43,853 bases of DNA from CAYVFC01 sp964450715. GTDB taxonomy: Bacteria > Myxococcota_A > Polyangia > Polyangiales > JAFGIB01. This document shows positions 17,210 through 25,481 of this stretch, piece by piece. The notes beneath the pieces were generated by a model, which made no database searches, was not told the DNA's origin, and saw only the letters and a list, made by a program, of their open reading frames with translations. Position numbers and translations under genes: made by a program. The stretch covers positions 1 to 43,853 of the forward strand of contig CAYVFC010000062.1 of NCBI GenBank assembly GCA_964450715.1, read 5' to 3'. Every line of letters begins with the position of its first letter. Positions within the stretch are counted from its first letter, which is position 1.

Positions 17210-17821
17210 ATGCTGGAACTCGTGAAATCCTCGGCCCTGCTCCTGGTGCTGCTCAACCCGTTCCTGATCATCATTTACCTCATCGACCTGGTGCAAAGTC
17301 TGAAATTCGGGCAGTTCAGCAGCGTGCTGATCCGGGCCGGGTGGATAGCTGCCGCCGTCTTCTGCTGCTTCGCGGTGCTGGGAGACGCGATGTTCTCCAA
17401 CGTGATGCAGGTGGAGTTCGCCTCCTTTCAGATCTTCGGCGGGCTGGTTTTTCTTCTCATCGGTTTTCAGTTCGTTTTCCGCGGTCCCGGGGCGATCGAG
17501 ATTCTCCGGGGCGAGCCGAAGCACCTCGCCGGCGCCATTGCCATGCCCATACTCATCGGCCCCGGGACGATCGGAGCCAGCATCATCATAGGCAAGAAGC
17601 ACGACTCACTCACAGCCTGCGCGGCCGTGCTGGCAGCCACCATCGCCACTGTTCTGGTCATGTTGCTTCTCAAGTGGGTTCACGACCTCGTCCGTCCCCG
17701 CTGGGAGCCGTTGATCCAAAGGTATATCGAGATCACCGGACGGATCACCGCGCTGTTCGTCGGCACTGTTTCGGTCGAGATGATCATGCAGGGCGTTCGA
17801 GCCTGGTCGACCAAGTTCTGA
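17210..17821 (+). CDS. MarC-family integral membrane protein
   Basis: A 203-aa protein with about six membrane segments and family marks: NPFLIIIYLIDLVQ in the first segment, the loop AIAMPILIGPGTIGA in the middle, and a conserved last segment. MarC (UPF0056) proteins are inner-membrane proteins whose substrate is not settled; some relatives are annotated as neutral amino-acid transporters. It starts 30 bases after the DRTGG gene on the same strand and is probably in its operon. Confidence 0.88.
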   Translation: MLELVKSSALLLVLLNPFLIIIYLIDLVQSLKFGQFSSVLIRAGWIAAAVFCCFAVLGDAMFSNVMQVEFASFQIFGGLVFLLIGFQFVFRGPGAIEILRGEPKHLAGAIAMPILIGPGTIGASIIIGKKHDSLTACAAVLAATIATVLVMLLLKWVHDLVRPRWEPLIQRYIEITGRITALFVGTVSVEMIMQGVRAWSTKF

Positions 17822-17823
17822 AC

Positions 17824-17863
17824 GACGCTCCGCGTCGCGTTTGCCTTCAAGCGCCTCCGCTTG
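17824..17863. other. Two small hairpins after marC
   Basis: GACGC-TCC-GCGTC (17824-17836) and CAAGCG-CCTC-CGCTTG (17848-17863) sit in the 90-base gap before the acetyltransferase gene. They could weaken read-through or protect transcript ends; there is no T tract. Confidence 0.35.
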
Positions 17864-17911
17864 ACGCCTTGCGCCTGGTGTAGATGATTCAAGATTAGAG
17901 GTGGCACGACC

Positions 17912-18463
17912 ATGAAAGCCTCGCAAGAACCTCCCGGAAGAAACAGGCGCAAGAGGGTCCGGAAGCCTGCCAAGGTCACCATCCGGGAGATGGAGCTGGA
18001 TGACCTGGCTCCGGTCTTTCACCTGGGCGAGCACCTGTTCACGGCCAGGGAAGTGCCCAATCTCTACCGGACCTGGGACGAGTACGACCTGGTCGAGCTG
18101 TTCCAGAGCGATTCCGAGCTGTGCCTGGTGGCGATGGCGCGAAAGAAGGTGGTCGGTTTCGCCCTGGGGACCACCATGGAGAAGGAGCGCTCCGCCTGGA
18201 AGTACGGCTACCTGGCCTGGCTGGGGGTCGCTCCCGAATTCCAGGGAGAAGGCGTGGGCGCCAGGATGGTGGCGATGCTCAGGGAGCGGATGACGCGGCT
18301 GGGGGCGCGGATCATGATGGTCGACACCGAGGCCGACAACGAAGAGGCCGTCCGGTTCTTTCGCAAGCTGGGCTTCGCCAAACCCCAGAAGCATATCTAT
18401 CTGAGTCTCAACCTCTCGGGTCAGCGGAACGGCGTGGGCAACGGCGGCGGTCGAAAGACATGA
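17912..18463 (+). CDS. GNAT family N-acetyltransferase
   Basis: A 183-aa protein. After a basic N-terminal tail (NRRKRVRKPAK), the GNAT fold begins at VTIREMELDDLAPVFHLGE. The acetyl-CoA site is YLAWLGVAPEFQGEGVGARM, with the Q-x-x-G-x-G pattern, followed by VDTEADNEEAVRFFRKLGF. It should transfer an acetyl group from acetyl-CoA to an amine; the acceptor is unknown. AGAGGTG precedes the ATG. Its TGA overlaps the ATG of the M20 peptidase (ATGA), so the two are translated together. This suggests that acetylation and deacylation act on related substrates. Confidence 0.88.
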   Translation: MKASQEPPGRNRRKRVRKPAKVTIREMELDDLAPVFHLGEHLFTAREVPNLYRTWDEYDLVELFQSDSELCLVAMARKKVVGFALGTTMEKERSAWKYGYLAWLGVAPEFQGEGVGARMVAMLRERMTRLGARIMMVDTEADNEEAVRFFRKLGFAKPQKHIYLSLNLSGQRNGVGNGGGRKT

Positions 18464-19650
18464 AACGGGCGGGTACGGACGCGAACGGCCTTGCCGTCAA
18501 CCGCGCCAGGCTCCGCAAGCTTTTCCGTAACCTGCTCGACATCTACAGCCCGTCCGGGAAAGAAGAGCAGGTCGTCGATTACCTTCATCGCTACCTGAAG
18601 CGGCACGGATTGCCGGTGATCCGGCAAGCGGTCGACGAAAACCGCGATAACCTGGTCGTATCGTTCGCGGATGGAGCGCCGGAGCTGGCGTTCATCGGCC
18701 ACCTGGACACGGTCACCGCATACGAGCTGCAAGAGTTCGGATACCGGGAACAGGGTGATTGCATAAAGGGGCTCGGAGCGGCGGACATGAAGGGCAGCTG
18801 CGCTGCAATGGTCGAGGCGTTCGTCTCTCTCCAGGAGCGGGGGATTCCCGCGACCTCCCTGCTACTCGGCCTGGTGGTCGGAGAAGAGGAGAACGGGGAC
18901 GGTTCGGCAAAGCTGATCGAAGCCTTCCGCTTCCCCTGGGCCGTGATCGGGGAACCGACCGAGCTGGCGCCCTGCCTGAGTCACTACGGGTACATCGAGT
19001 TGCAGCTTCACACGCGGGGCCGACGCCTGCACGCGTCGCAGGTGAAACGGCGGCGGACCGCGGTGGGCAGGATGCTGCGCATCCTGCTGCGCCTTTCCCG
19101 CTACCTGGAAAAGGAGCGTGGCGAGCTGGTGTACAATATACGCGATCTGTTCAGCTCCGGCGGGGGATTCGTGGTTCCCGACGGTTGCGAGGCGCGGGTC
19201 GATGTGCACGTCCCGCCGGCCGCGGACATCGATAGCATCTGCACCGAGATCGAAAGCGCGGTGGTCGAGGAAGGCGAGGGCGACTCCGGGATCGAGGTGG
19301 AGATCCGTTTTCTGACCAGGGAAGCCGGGTACGAGGTTCCGTCGGAGGCAAGGGTGGTAGAGGCGCTGAAGGCTTCCTTTCGAGAGGGCGGCCGCGATTG
19401 GACCCCATCGGTCTTTCCCAGCCATTCCGACGCCAACCAGTTTTACCGGGCCGGGATCATGCCGGTGATCGTAGGTTGCGGTCGGTTGCAGGATGCGCAC
19501 GCGCCCGGGGAGGCGGTGCGCTTCTCCGAAGTGGCGGAAACGGCCGAGCTGTATCTACGCCTGGCCGCGAGGGTCGCCTCGGACGCGGGCTCGCTTTCGC
19601 GCGGGAGCGATCGGGGGGATCGGTCGACGGAGCGCGACGGGGCGCATTGA
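18460..19650 (+). CDS. M20-family metallopeptidase/deacylase
   Basis: A 396-aa zinc hydrolase of the ArgE/DapE/CPG2 type. The metal and catalytic positions are visible. They are His81 and Asp83 in FIGHLDTV, Asp in GAADMKGS, the Glu pair in VVGEEENGD, Glu in GEPTEL, and the late His in LQDAHAPGE. A dimerisation (lid) domain occupies about residues 180-290. The family removes acyl groups from N-acyl amino acids or cleaves small peptides. The frame is open far upstream inside the acetyltransferase gene, but ATG 18460, overlapping that gene's stop, gives the normal length. The last 30 residues are polar and variable. Pairing with a GNAT gene and acetyl-CoA genes suggests an N-acetyl amino acid or small amide substrate; this is inference. 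Confidence 0.92.
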   Translation: MKRAGTDANGLAVNRARLRKLFRNLLDIYSPSGKEEQVVDYLHRYLKRHGLPVIRQAVDENRDNLVVSFADGAPELAFIGHLDTVTAYELQEFGYREQGDCIKGLGAADMKGSCAAMVEAFVSLQERGIPATSLLLGLVVGEEENGDGSAKLIEAFRFPWAVIGEPTELAPCLSHYGYIELQLHTRGRRLHASQVKRRRTAVGRMLRILLRLSRYLEKERGELVYNIRDLFSSGGGFVVPDGCEARVDVHVPPAADIDSICTEIESAVVEEGEGDSGIEVEIRFLTREAGYEVPSEARVVEALKASFREGGRDWTPSVFPSHSDANQFYRAGIMPVIVGCGRLQDAHAPGEAVRFSEVAETAELYLRLAARVASDAGSLSRGSDRGDRSTERDGAH

Positions 19651-19670
19651 CTGCGCTCGGTATCGGTCAG

Positions 19671-21037
19671 ATGAACTCCCCGAAGCGTATCACCGAGAAT
19701 GCGGCGCACTGATCGCTGCGATGGTCGACCATCGACGGCGCCTTCTGGGCGGTCATGATCGGGGTGAGCGAGAGCTACTTCGGGGCCTTCGCCGTGGACC
19801 TCGGCTACGACGACGGCGCCATCGCGCTTTTGACCACGATCCCCATCCTGGTGGGCATGGCCAGCCAGCTGGCCAGCTCCTGGCTCGTCCGGAGGGCGGG
19901 AGGAAGAAGGCGGCTGTCGGTGGCGGGCGCGGTGATACAGGCCTCGAGCCAGGTCGCGCTGCTTACCATCGCCTGGACTCAGGACCGGGGCTTCTGGCTC
20001 TTTCTGGCCGCCAAGACGGTCTTCTGGATCTCCGGCTCAGCGATCGCGCCGGCCTGGAACTCCTGGATGGCGACCCTGACCGAAGGGGTAGACCGCGAAC
20101 GATACTTCGCCCGTCGATCGGCCCTGGCCCACGCGGCCCTTCTGATCGCCTTCATCGCCGCCGGCGTCTGGCTCGACCTGGGCGAGGATGCCGGGTGCAA
20201 GATGACGATCTATGCACTGCTGTTCGCGCTCGCCTTTGCGGCTCGCAGCCTGAGCGCGTTCAGCATCTGGCGGATGCAGGAACCGCTCCCGCTCGGCGCC
20301 GCGGGTGCTTCCGCCCCATCGCGCATCCGGGAATCGATCCGGCTCGGCCGCTGGCGGATCGCGTTGTTCATCGGTGTATTCATGTTCGGCGTCCATATCG
20401 CTACTCCCTTTTTCACGCCCTACATGTTGCGCGACCTGAAGATGAGCATGCTGCAGTTCGCCCTGCTCACGGTGTCTCCATCTTCGCCAAGGCGGTGAGC
20501 TTTCCGCTCTGGGGAAGGCTGAGCGCGCGGTTCGGCATGCAGACCATCTTCGCGGCCAGCGCGCTCGTGACCGCGACGTTGCCCTTGCTCTGGACGCTCT
20601 CCGCCTCGCCCTGGTGGCTCGCCCAGATCGAGCTGCTCGGCGGATGCGCCTGGGCCGGCTTCGAGTACGCCAGCCTGCAACTGCTGATCCGCGACGCTCC
20701 GCGCGAGGCCGACGTCGAGTTCTTCTCGCTGGCCGGAACCCTGAGCGGGGCCTTGCAGCTGGCGGGAAGCCTGCTCGGAAGCTGGCTGCTGGTCCGCTCC
20801 GGCTCCGACTACCACCAGGCCTTCCTGGCCTCTTCCTGCGCGCGGGGGCTCGCGCTGGTGATCATCCTGCCGCTTCTGGCGCGGCTGGCGCTGCAGGGCC
20901 CGACCCGCCCTATCTTCACCCGCATCCTCTCGGTGCGTCAGGGGGCGGGTGCGATGCTGCGACTGGTCGGCGTGGGCGACAGAGAGGGCAAGCGGGCGGA
21001 AGGGGAAGGGGCCCGACCCGCGGCGAAAAAGCGGTGA
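19671..21037 (+). pseudogene. MFS transporter broken by a nonsense codon and a frameshift
   Basis: The frame starts at ATG 19671 (MNSPKRITENAA) and meets an in-frame TGA at 19710. It then continues as SLRWSTIDGAFWAVMIGVS through six or more membrane segments to about 20475. There the reading moves to another frame, which carries VSIFAKAVSFPLWGRL and the last helices to 21037. One added or lost base near 20470-20480 explains the shift. Together the parts make a typical major facilitator of about 450 aa. Its substrate is unknown. Two independent lesions argue for a true pseudogene, though draft errors cannot be excluded. Confidence 0.8.
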
Positions 21038-21211
21038 AGCCCGCTCGATCCCGTTCCCTGGTCGGGTAAATAGGCCGACCGAGAAAGCGGGAGGGCGAGA
21101 CTGCCGGAGATCCTCCTGCCCGAACGCGTCGTTCGCAGATTCGGAGAGGAGGTCGAAACGAAGCGACGATCATCTCTTGCCCGGCGCTCCGGGGAGCCGG
21201 CCGCGGGCGGC

Positions 21212-21559
21212 GACGGGATCGGAACCCTGTGCGTTTCGGTCGTCGAATTCTGTCCCACGCCCGACGACCTTCCGCCGTCAACCGTGGTCGAAGCGGTGCC
21301 GATCGAAGACGCGGATCTGAGCGCGACCGGTGCGAGCGTTCCTTTCAGCCTGGAGATCGACCCTGTCGATCTTCCTTCGGGCAGCTACTCGCTCTTCGGC
21401 GTTCTGTGCGAAAGCGGCGGCGATTGCAGCGGCGACCCGGCGACCGGCGACCTGGTTTCCGCCATGTTGCTGGGCGGTGCGTCGTGTCCGGAGTTCACGG
21501 TTTCCGGACCGGCCGAGGTGGCCGACTTGGAGCTTTATCTGAATATCGCCGTCATGTGA
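21212..21559 (+). pseudogene. 3' part of a secreted Cys-containing protein gene
   Basis: The frame GTLCVSVVEFCPTPDD to LELYLNIAVM is protein-like. It has hydrophobic/polar alternation, paired Cys (FGVLCESGGDC) and a beta-rich pattern ending at 21559. The frame is open back to 21074, but I find no signal peptide or good start, so the 5' end is missing. It resembles domains of myxobacterial lipoproteins; I do not recognise the family. Confidence 0.5.
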
Positions 21560-21718
21560 GAGAAGGTGGCCGGCCGTGTCTGGTAACGGGGCTCGAGTAC
21601 TGCGGCGCCCGAGGTGTCGAACACGATCGGGTCCGATGGGGTCACGGTCCGGGAGGCGAAGCCGACGGCCTCCGACCCGAAGAGAAAGGCGACGCCGGCT
21701 TCTCGACTGGAGGGTGCG

Positions 21719-22541
21719 ATGTTCGGTCGATGCATTTATGTGGTCCATCTGTTCGCTCTCATGGCCGCGTTCAACGTCGATTGCGGCGACACCGGTACGG
21801 ATCCCGCGCCCGACGGTGTCGACAGCGGCACCGGCCCGGACGTTGTCGACGGCGGCGCGGGCCCGGACGCGGGCGACAGCGGCGCCGGCCCGGACGGGGG
21901 TATTCCGCAGGTCCCCGAGCTGAAACCGGTCAGCAGGGAGGTCGCCGTTCGGCTGGGCGGTTACGCGCGTCGGCTCATGGTGCGGGCCGTCGACCACGAG
22001 CCCTGCCCGGTGGCCTGGGCCTTTGTGAACTGGAACTGCCAGGAGCGGGCGCTGGCGCTGCAATGGGCGATTGCCACCGCCGACCCATCCCTGGCCGGAG
22101 ACCCGCCGACCATGGACGAGGAGGAGTTGACACAAGAGCGGATCCAGCAGGTGGCGGATAACCCGAGCTTTGATGTCGGGTGCATCAACCTGACGGGTCC
22201 CATGGTCGCCGAGCAGTTCTTCGTCCATCCGGTGGAACTCGGTGGTCAGTGGTTTCGAGCTTCCCCCCGAGCCGGAACGGCTGTGCGGCTACACCATCAC
22301 CCCCATGTTCAAGACGACCTGGGAACAGCCCATCCAGTTCGAGCAGGTAGCCTGGACGCCGTCGGTGATGGAGGCTCAGACCGACGGGTTCTTCAATACC
22401 CTGACCGAGCCTAGACACGGGTACGAGCTGGACTTGCAGAGATCCGACCTCCCGTTCTTCACTTCCCGCTACGAGGGCAAGCCTTTCATGCAGACCTGTG
22501 AGTGGGAACCGACCTATTTCTTCTGCGCGAAGGGTTTGTAG
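21719..22541 (+). pseudogene. Putative secreted protein with one-base frameshift
   Basis: ATG 21719 follows TGGAGGG at five bases. Residues 1-24 are hydrophobic and end in NVDC, a weak lipobox. An Asp/Gly/Pro linker built of repeats like DSGAGPDGG follows. A folded part then begins around VPELKPVSREVAVRL and contains WAFVNWNCQERAL. At about 22257 an extra C (TGGTTTCGAG) shifts the frame. The sense frame continues WFELPPEPERLCGY and ends at 22541 (EPTYFFCAKGL). The Cys in NWNCQERA recalls papain-like or protein-glutaminase active sites, but I cannot place a catalytic His with confidence. The single-base lesion may be a sequencing error. Confidence 0.6.
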
Positions 22542-22622
22542 GCCGCGATTGCGGCAGGCGAACCCATTATCAGGTTGCTCGAGCGCCGAACGGGTCGCAA
22601 ACGCCATGAATTCGCGCCGCGC

Positions 22623-23357
22623 TCAGTACACCGGCTGTTTGGTGGTGATCTGCCGTTCGTCCTTCTTGCCGACGTTCGCCGCCATGCAGCGCCACGCACT
22701 CTCGATCACGGCCGCGGCGCAGGCGATGTGAACGGTTCCGGTATTGATCACGATATCGTAGTGAAGCGGATCGGTCACGTCCTTGTTGAACAGCTGTTTG
22801 ATGAACTTCTTTCGCTCGTGGTCGTTCTTCTCGATGGTCTCGGCCGCCTTCTTCTCGTCGCAGTCGATTCGTTTCATCACCCGCGCGATGCGCTGCTCCA
22901 GGGGGGCGATGACCCGGACCTTGATCTTGGGCCTTTCGGTCTTGACGAAGCAGGCGCCGCGTCCCAGGATGACGACCGAGCCGATCTCGGCCAGGGAGCG
23001 AACCGCTACCAGCAGGTGCTTGTAGTAGTCGGTCTCATCGAAATCCCATTTTTTGATCATAGCGTCGATCCACCTGTCCTGCTGGGACCGGGTGCGTTCG
23101 TCGAGCGCTCGCATGAGCTCGTCGCACACCTTCGACCGCTTCGCTATCTCGTTTACCATCCGGTATCCGATGAACTCGCACTCCAGTCGCGAGGCTACCT
23201 CGGCGGCCATTTCGGCTCCTCCGCTGCCCAGCTCGCGGGAAACCGTCACCACGGGGCGTGGAGCGGCGGAGGCGGCGGCTCGTTCCGCAGCGGCTTTTCT
23301 CTCCGCGTTCCAGCGCAAGATCTGGCTGTTGACAATCGCTACGGGGTCTCGGGACAT
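22623..23357 (-). CDS. Cytidylate kinase-like family protein
   Basis: A 244-aa protein of the cytidylate kinase-like (Cytidylate_kin2) family. The loop VTVSRELGSGGAEMAAEVA replaces the classical Walker A, VVILGRGACFV marks a core strand, and VRVIAPLEQRIARVM is the LID-side arginine region. HYDIVINTGTV near the C-terminus is typical. The N-terminal 35 residues are helical and Ala-rich. These proteins are predicted nucleotide kinases; their substrate is not established. AGGAGAAGG precedes the ATG. Its nearest neighbour, the broken secreted protein ending at 22541, runs the other way and ends convergent to it. Confidence 0.88.
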   Translation of the reverse strand: MSRDPVAIVNSQILRWNAERKAAAERAAASAAPRPVVTVSRELGSGGAEMAAEVASRLECEFIGYRMVNEIAKRSKVCDELMRALDERTRSQQDRWIDAMIKKWDFDETDYYKHLLVAVRSLAEIGSVVILGRGACFVKTERPKIKVRVIAPLEQRIARVMKRIDCDEKKAAETIEKNDHERKKFIKQLFNKDVTDPLHYDIVINTGTVHIACAAAVIESAWRCMAANVGKKDERQITTKQPVY

Positions 23358-23693
23358 TTTCCTTCTCCTGAACGGGAACCGACGGTTGGGGCACGCCGAT
23401 GCGGCGGCTTCGTCGTTTCGCCTCTAGGATAGAAGCAACGGCGCCGCACCCGGTACCGTTGGTTTTCCGAAAAAGCCGGCGGGCTATCCCCCGATCCGTT
23501 ATCGCAATATTTGCCACCCGGCGGCGTTGCCGGCCGCCGCGGTCCGGGCCGCCGGCGTGCCCGCACCGAGCTTCCGGGCCCTCGGCCGGGAGACGCCGGA
23601 CGCGATGGTAATTTCCATTAGCCGATGTTGGCGCGGTTTCCGATACATCGGTCAAGGTAGCGGCGTTATATTTTGAGGGTCAGAGGATTGAAG
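23358..23693. other. Divergent intergenic region with a 7-bp inverted repeat
   Basis: A 336-base gap between the divergent kinase-like gene and the small membrane gene at 23694. CCGATGT (23622-23628) pairs with ACATCGG (23645-23651), a possible operator or hairpin 43 bases before 23694. I see no gene. Confidence 0.4.
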
Positions 23694-23828
23694 ATGAAAA
23701 AGGTGACCCTGGAGAAAATGACGGTCCTGGTCGAGCTCATCGGCTTCGCCATGGTGGTCGCCCTGATCTGGATCGACGAGATACTCGATCTCCCGCACCG
23801 TCTTCTCGGCGCGGAAAAACACCGTTGA
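23694..23828 (+). CDS. 44-aa single-span membrane peptide
   Basis: The frame from ATG 23694 (GAGGATTGAAG upstream) encodes 44 residues. After MKKVTLEKM comes a hydrophobic helix at 10-27 (TVLVELIGFAMVVALIWI), then DEILDLPHRLLGAEKHR. Its stop overlaps the start of the next gene as TTGA (TTG at 23825, TGA at 23826), so the downstream protein depends on translation of this one. Charges at both ends suit a one-pass inner-membrane peptide. The family is unknown. Its reality rests on the start context, membrane profile and coupling. Confidence 0.65.
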   Translation: MKKVTLEKMTVLVELIGFAMVVALIWIDEILDLPHRLLGAEKHR

Positions 23829-24127
23829 ACTGGCCGGAGTGCCTGATCGAGACCGCCGTGGTGGCCGTGGTGGCCATTTTCATCGCGATTCTCACCCGGC
23901 AGGTTCTCAGGAGGGTGAAGTACCTACAGGGGCTGCTGCCCATCTGTTCCTTTTGCAAGAAGATCCGCGTGGGCGACGAGTGGGTGCCGGTCGAGAGGTA
24001 CGTCGCCGATCGATCCGACGCGGACTTCTCCCACGGCCTGTGCCCGGAATGCCTTAGAGAGCGCTACGGCCCGGTCCTGGCCAAGAGGAGGCTGGCGCTG
24101 CTGCGAAATACCGGCCGCCCCTCGTAG
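23825..24127 (+). CDS. Membrane-anchored CxxC protein (SHGxCPxC motif)
   Basis: A 100-aa protein starting at TTG inside the stop of the 44-aa gene. A membrane helix lies at residues 9-26 (ETAVVAVVAIFIAILTRQ). Then comes LLPICSFCKKIRVGDEW and, about 25 residues on, DADFSHGLCPECLRERYG. This Cys-x-x-Cys ... Ser-His-Gly-x-Cys-Pro-x-Cys module is familiar as a C-terminal tail of PAS-containing kinases, GGDEF proteins and response regulators. Four Cys and a His could bind a metal, but its role is unsettled. Here it stands alone on a membrane anchor, which is unusual. No kinase domain is in the frame. Confidence 0.8.
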   Translation: MNWPECLIETAVVAVVAIFIAILTRQVLRRVKYLQGLLPICSFCKKIRVGDEWVPVERYVADRSDADFSHGLCPECLRERYGPVLAKRRLALLRNTGRPS

Positions 24128-24220
24128 CAGCGCTTGCCGGGATCCGAGAATGGGCGGCAGCGCGCCGGGCGGGGACGGAAAGCGGCGTCGAGGAGCCCGG
24201 AAGAAAGCGAGGAGGATGAG

Positions 24221-24649
24221 ATGAAAACGACCGAACAGCGAACCGCGGAGGAGCTGCAGAAAGGACACCACGGGGCCGAGGAATACTGGCCGTGGCCGAG
24301 GGAAACCGCCGCCTACGCCAGGCTGGAAAACTACATCGCGCTGTCGAGAACCGGCGAAAAGGTGGAGGGCGCCGTCGAGCTGAGCAGACGATCCATCCGC
24401 ATGAGCATCGAGTCGAACGGCGACCTCGGTCCGGGGATGGAGACGACGGCGTACCTCTTGCTCGGGACCTATCGCTTCAGGGTCGGCGGCAAGGTCCGCG
24501 AGGTGTCGAAGGTCTACGCCTTCGGTCCAGACAACCAGCATACCGGGCAGGGAGACCAAGCCCGGAAGGTGGCGAACGAACGGCTGGCGATGGATTACGC
24601 ACGACTTCGCGAAGGCAGTATCCGGATCGAAGAGAAGTATTTCATGTGA
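24221..24649 (+). CDS. Hypothetical protein, 142 aa
   Basis: The ATG at 24221 follows GAGGAGGATGAG, a strong ribosome binding site; the frame is open further upstream but without one. The protein is soluble, charged and has no Cys or membrane helix. It has a helical N-terminus (EQRTAEELQKGHHGAEEYW), a beta-like middle (AVELSRRSIRMSIES, TAYLLLGTYRFRVGG) and a C-terminus EGSIRIEEKYFM. I do not recognise the family. It ends 67 bases before the convergent UspA gene. Confidence 0.6.
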   Translation: MKTTEQRTAEELQKGHHGAEEYWPWPRETAAYARLENYIALSRTGEKVEGAVELSRRSIRMSIESNGDLGPGMETTAYLLLGTYRFRVGGKVREVSKVYAFGPDNQHTGQGDQARKVANERLAMDYARLREGSIRIEEKYFM

Positions 24650-24716
24650 GGTGTGGTTTTACCGCGCCGCTCCCCGGATGCGACCGGGTAAGGAGCGTCC
24701 GCGCCGGCCCCTCCGT

Positions 24717-25190
24717 TCAGACCGATTTCCTGGCCGCGGCCCGGGACGCGGGGCGCAGGACCAGCACCGGGCAGGGGGCCTTGCGCACCACCTCTTCGGC
24801 CACGCTGCCCCGGAAGGCGCGGGAAAGTCCGGACCGTCGGTGGCTGGCCAGGACGATCAGGTCGACCGACTCCTGCCGGGCGTAGCGACAAATCGTTTCT
24901 GCCGGAAACCTGCTGACGACGATCTCGATGTTGACCTTCTCCACGCGCTCGAGCTCGCTTTCCCGCATTCGTCGCAAACGCCGCCGCAGCCTCTCGGCGA
25001 TATCCGCCGGCAACCCGTTCTGCCGAGGCGTGATATCGGAGGTCCCCGAGCTGACCAGGTCCGACGGGTCGTAGATGTAGAGCAGGGTGATCTCGGTCGT
25101 CGTGAAGGCGATCTCTTTCGCGGTGCGGACGGACGTCAGGGATGTGTCCGTGAAGTCCACCGGTATCATCACGTGCTGGTTTATGGGCAT
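24717..25190 (-). CDS. Universal stress protein (UspA family)
   Basis: A 157-aa single-domain UspA protein: VMIPVDFTDTSLTSVRTA at the start and DLIVLASHRRSGL in the middle. The ATP-loop tail RGSVAEEVVRKAPCPVLVLRP has the G-S followed by a hydrophobic strand typical of nucleotide-binding members. The first Gly of the usual G-x-x-G-x9-G-S/T motif is Ser here, so ATP binding is likely but not certain. I take the ATG at 25190, which has GGAAGG upstream; one seven codons earlier is possible. The gene diverges from the coiled-coil lipoprotein at 25482. Confidence 0.9.
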   Translation of the reverse strand: MPINQHVMIPVDFTDTSLTSVRTAKEIAFTTTEITLLYIYDPSDLVSSGTSDITPRQNGLPADIAERLRRRLRRMRESELERVEKVNIEIVVSRFPAETICRYARQESVDLIVLASHRRSGLSRAFRGSVAEEVVRKAPCPVLVLRPASRAAARKSV

Positions 25191-25363
25191 GTCGGACTGA
25201 CCTTCCGGCATCGTATCTGGCCACCGCGCTTATCCCGCCCGCCGGTCGCGACCGACGCCGGCGGCGGTGCGGAGTCCGAAACCATTCGTATCTTATCCGC
25301 CAACGCTGCTGTCGCGGCATCGGATCAAATCTCAAGATGGAATCGGCGAAGCCACGTTTCGCC

Positions 25364-25382
25364 GGTAGCGGTTTTTGTTACC
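25364..25382 (-). repeat. Small GTAGC/GCTAC hairpin with T-rich loop
   Basis: GGTAGCGGTTTTTGTTACC forms a 6-bp stem with one G-T pair and a seven-base loop. The reverse complement matches similar hairpins at 26451-26469 and about 13804-13822. It lies between the divergent UspA gene and the lipoprotein at 25482. Confidence 0.4.
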
Positions 25383-25481
25383 GACCACACCGGTTGAGAC
25401 CGGTTGCTTCGGGAATGAATCTGGAGGATATATCGGGCGATCCCGGTGCGAGAAGACGCGCCGTCGAACAAGGAGATCTAT

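Noticed and set aside
19710..19712. In-frame TGA of the MFS gene read as selenocysteine
   Set aside because: MFS carriers do not use selenocysteine, no SECIS hairpin follows at once, and a second lesion breaks the same gene.
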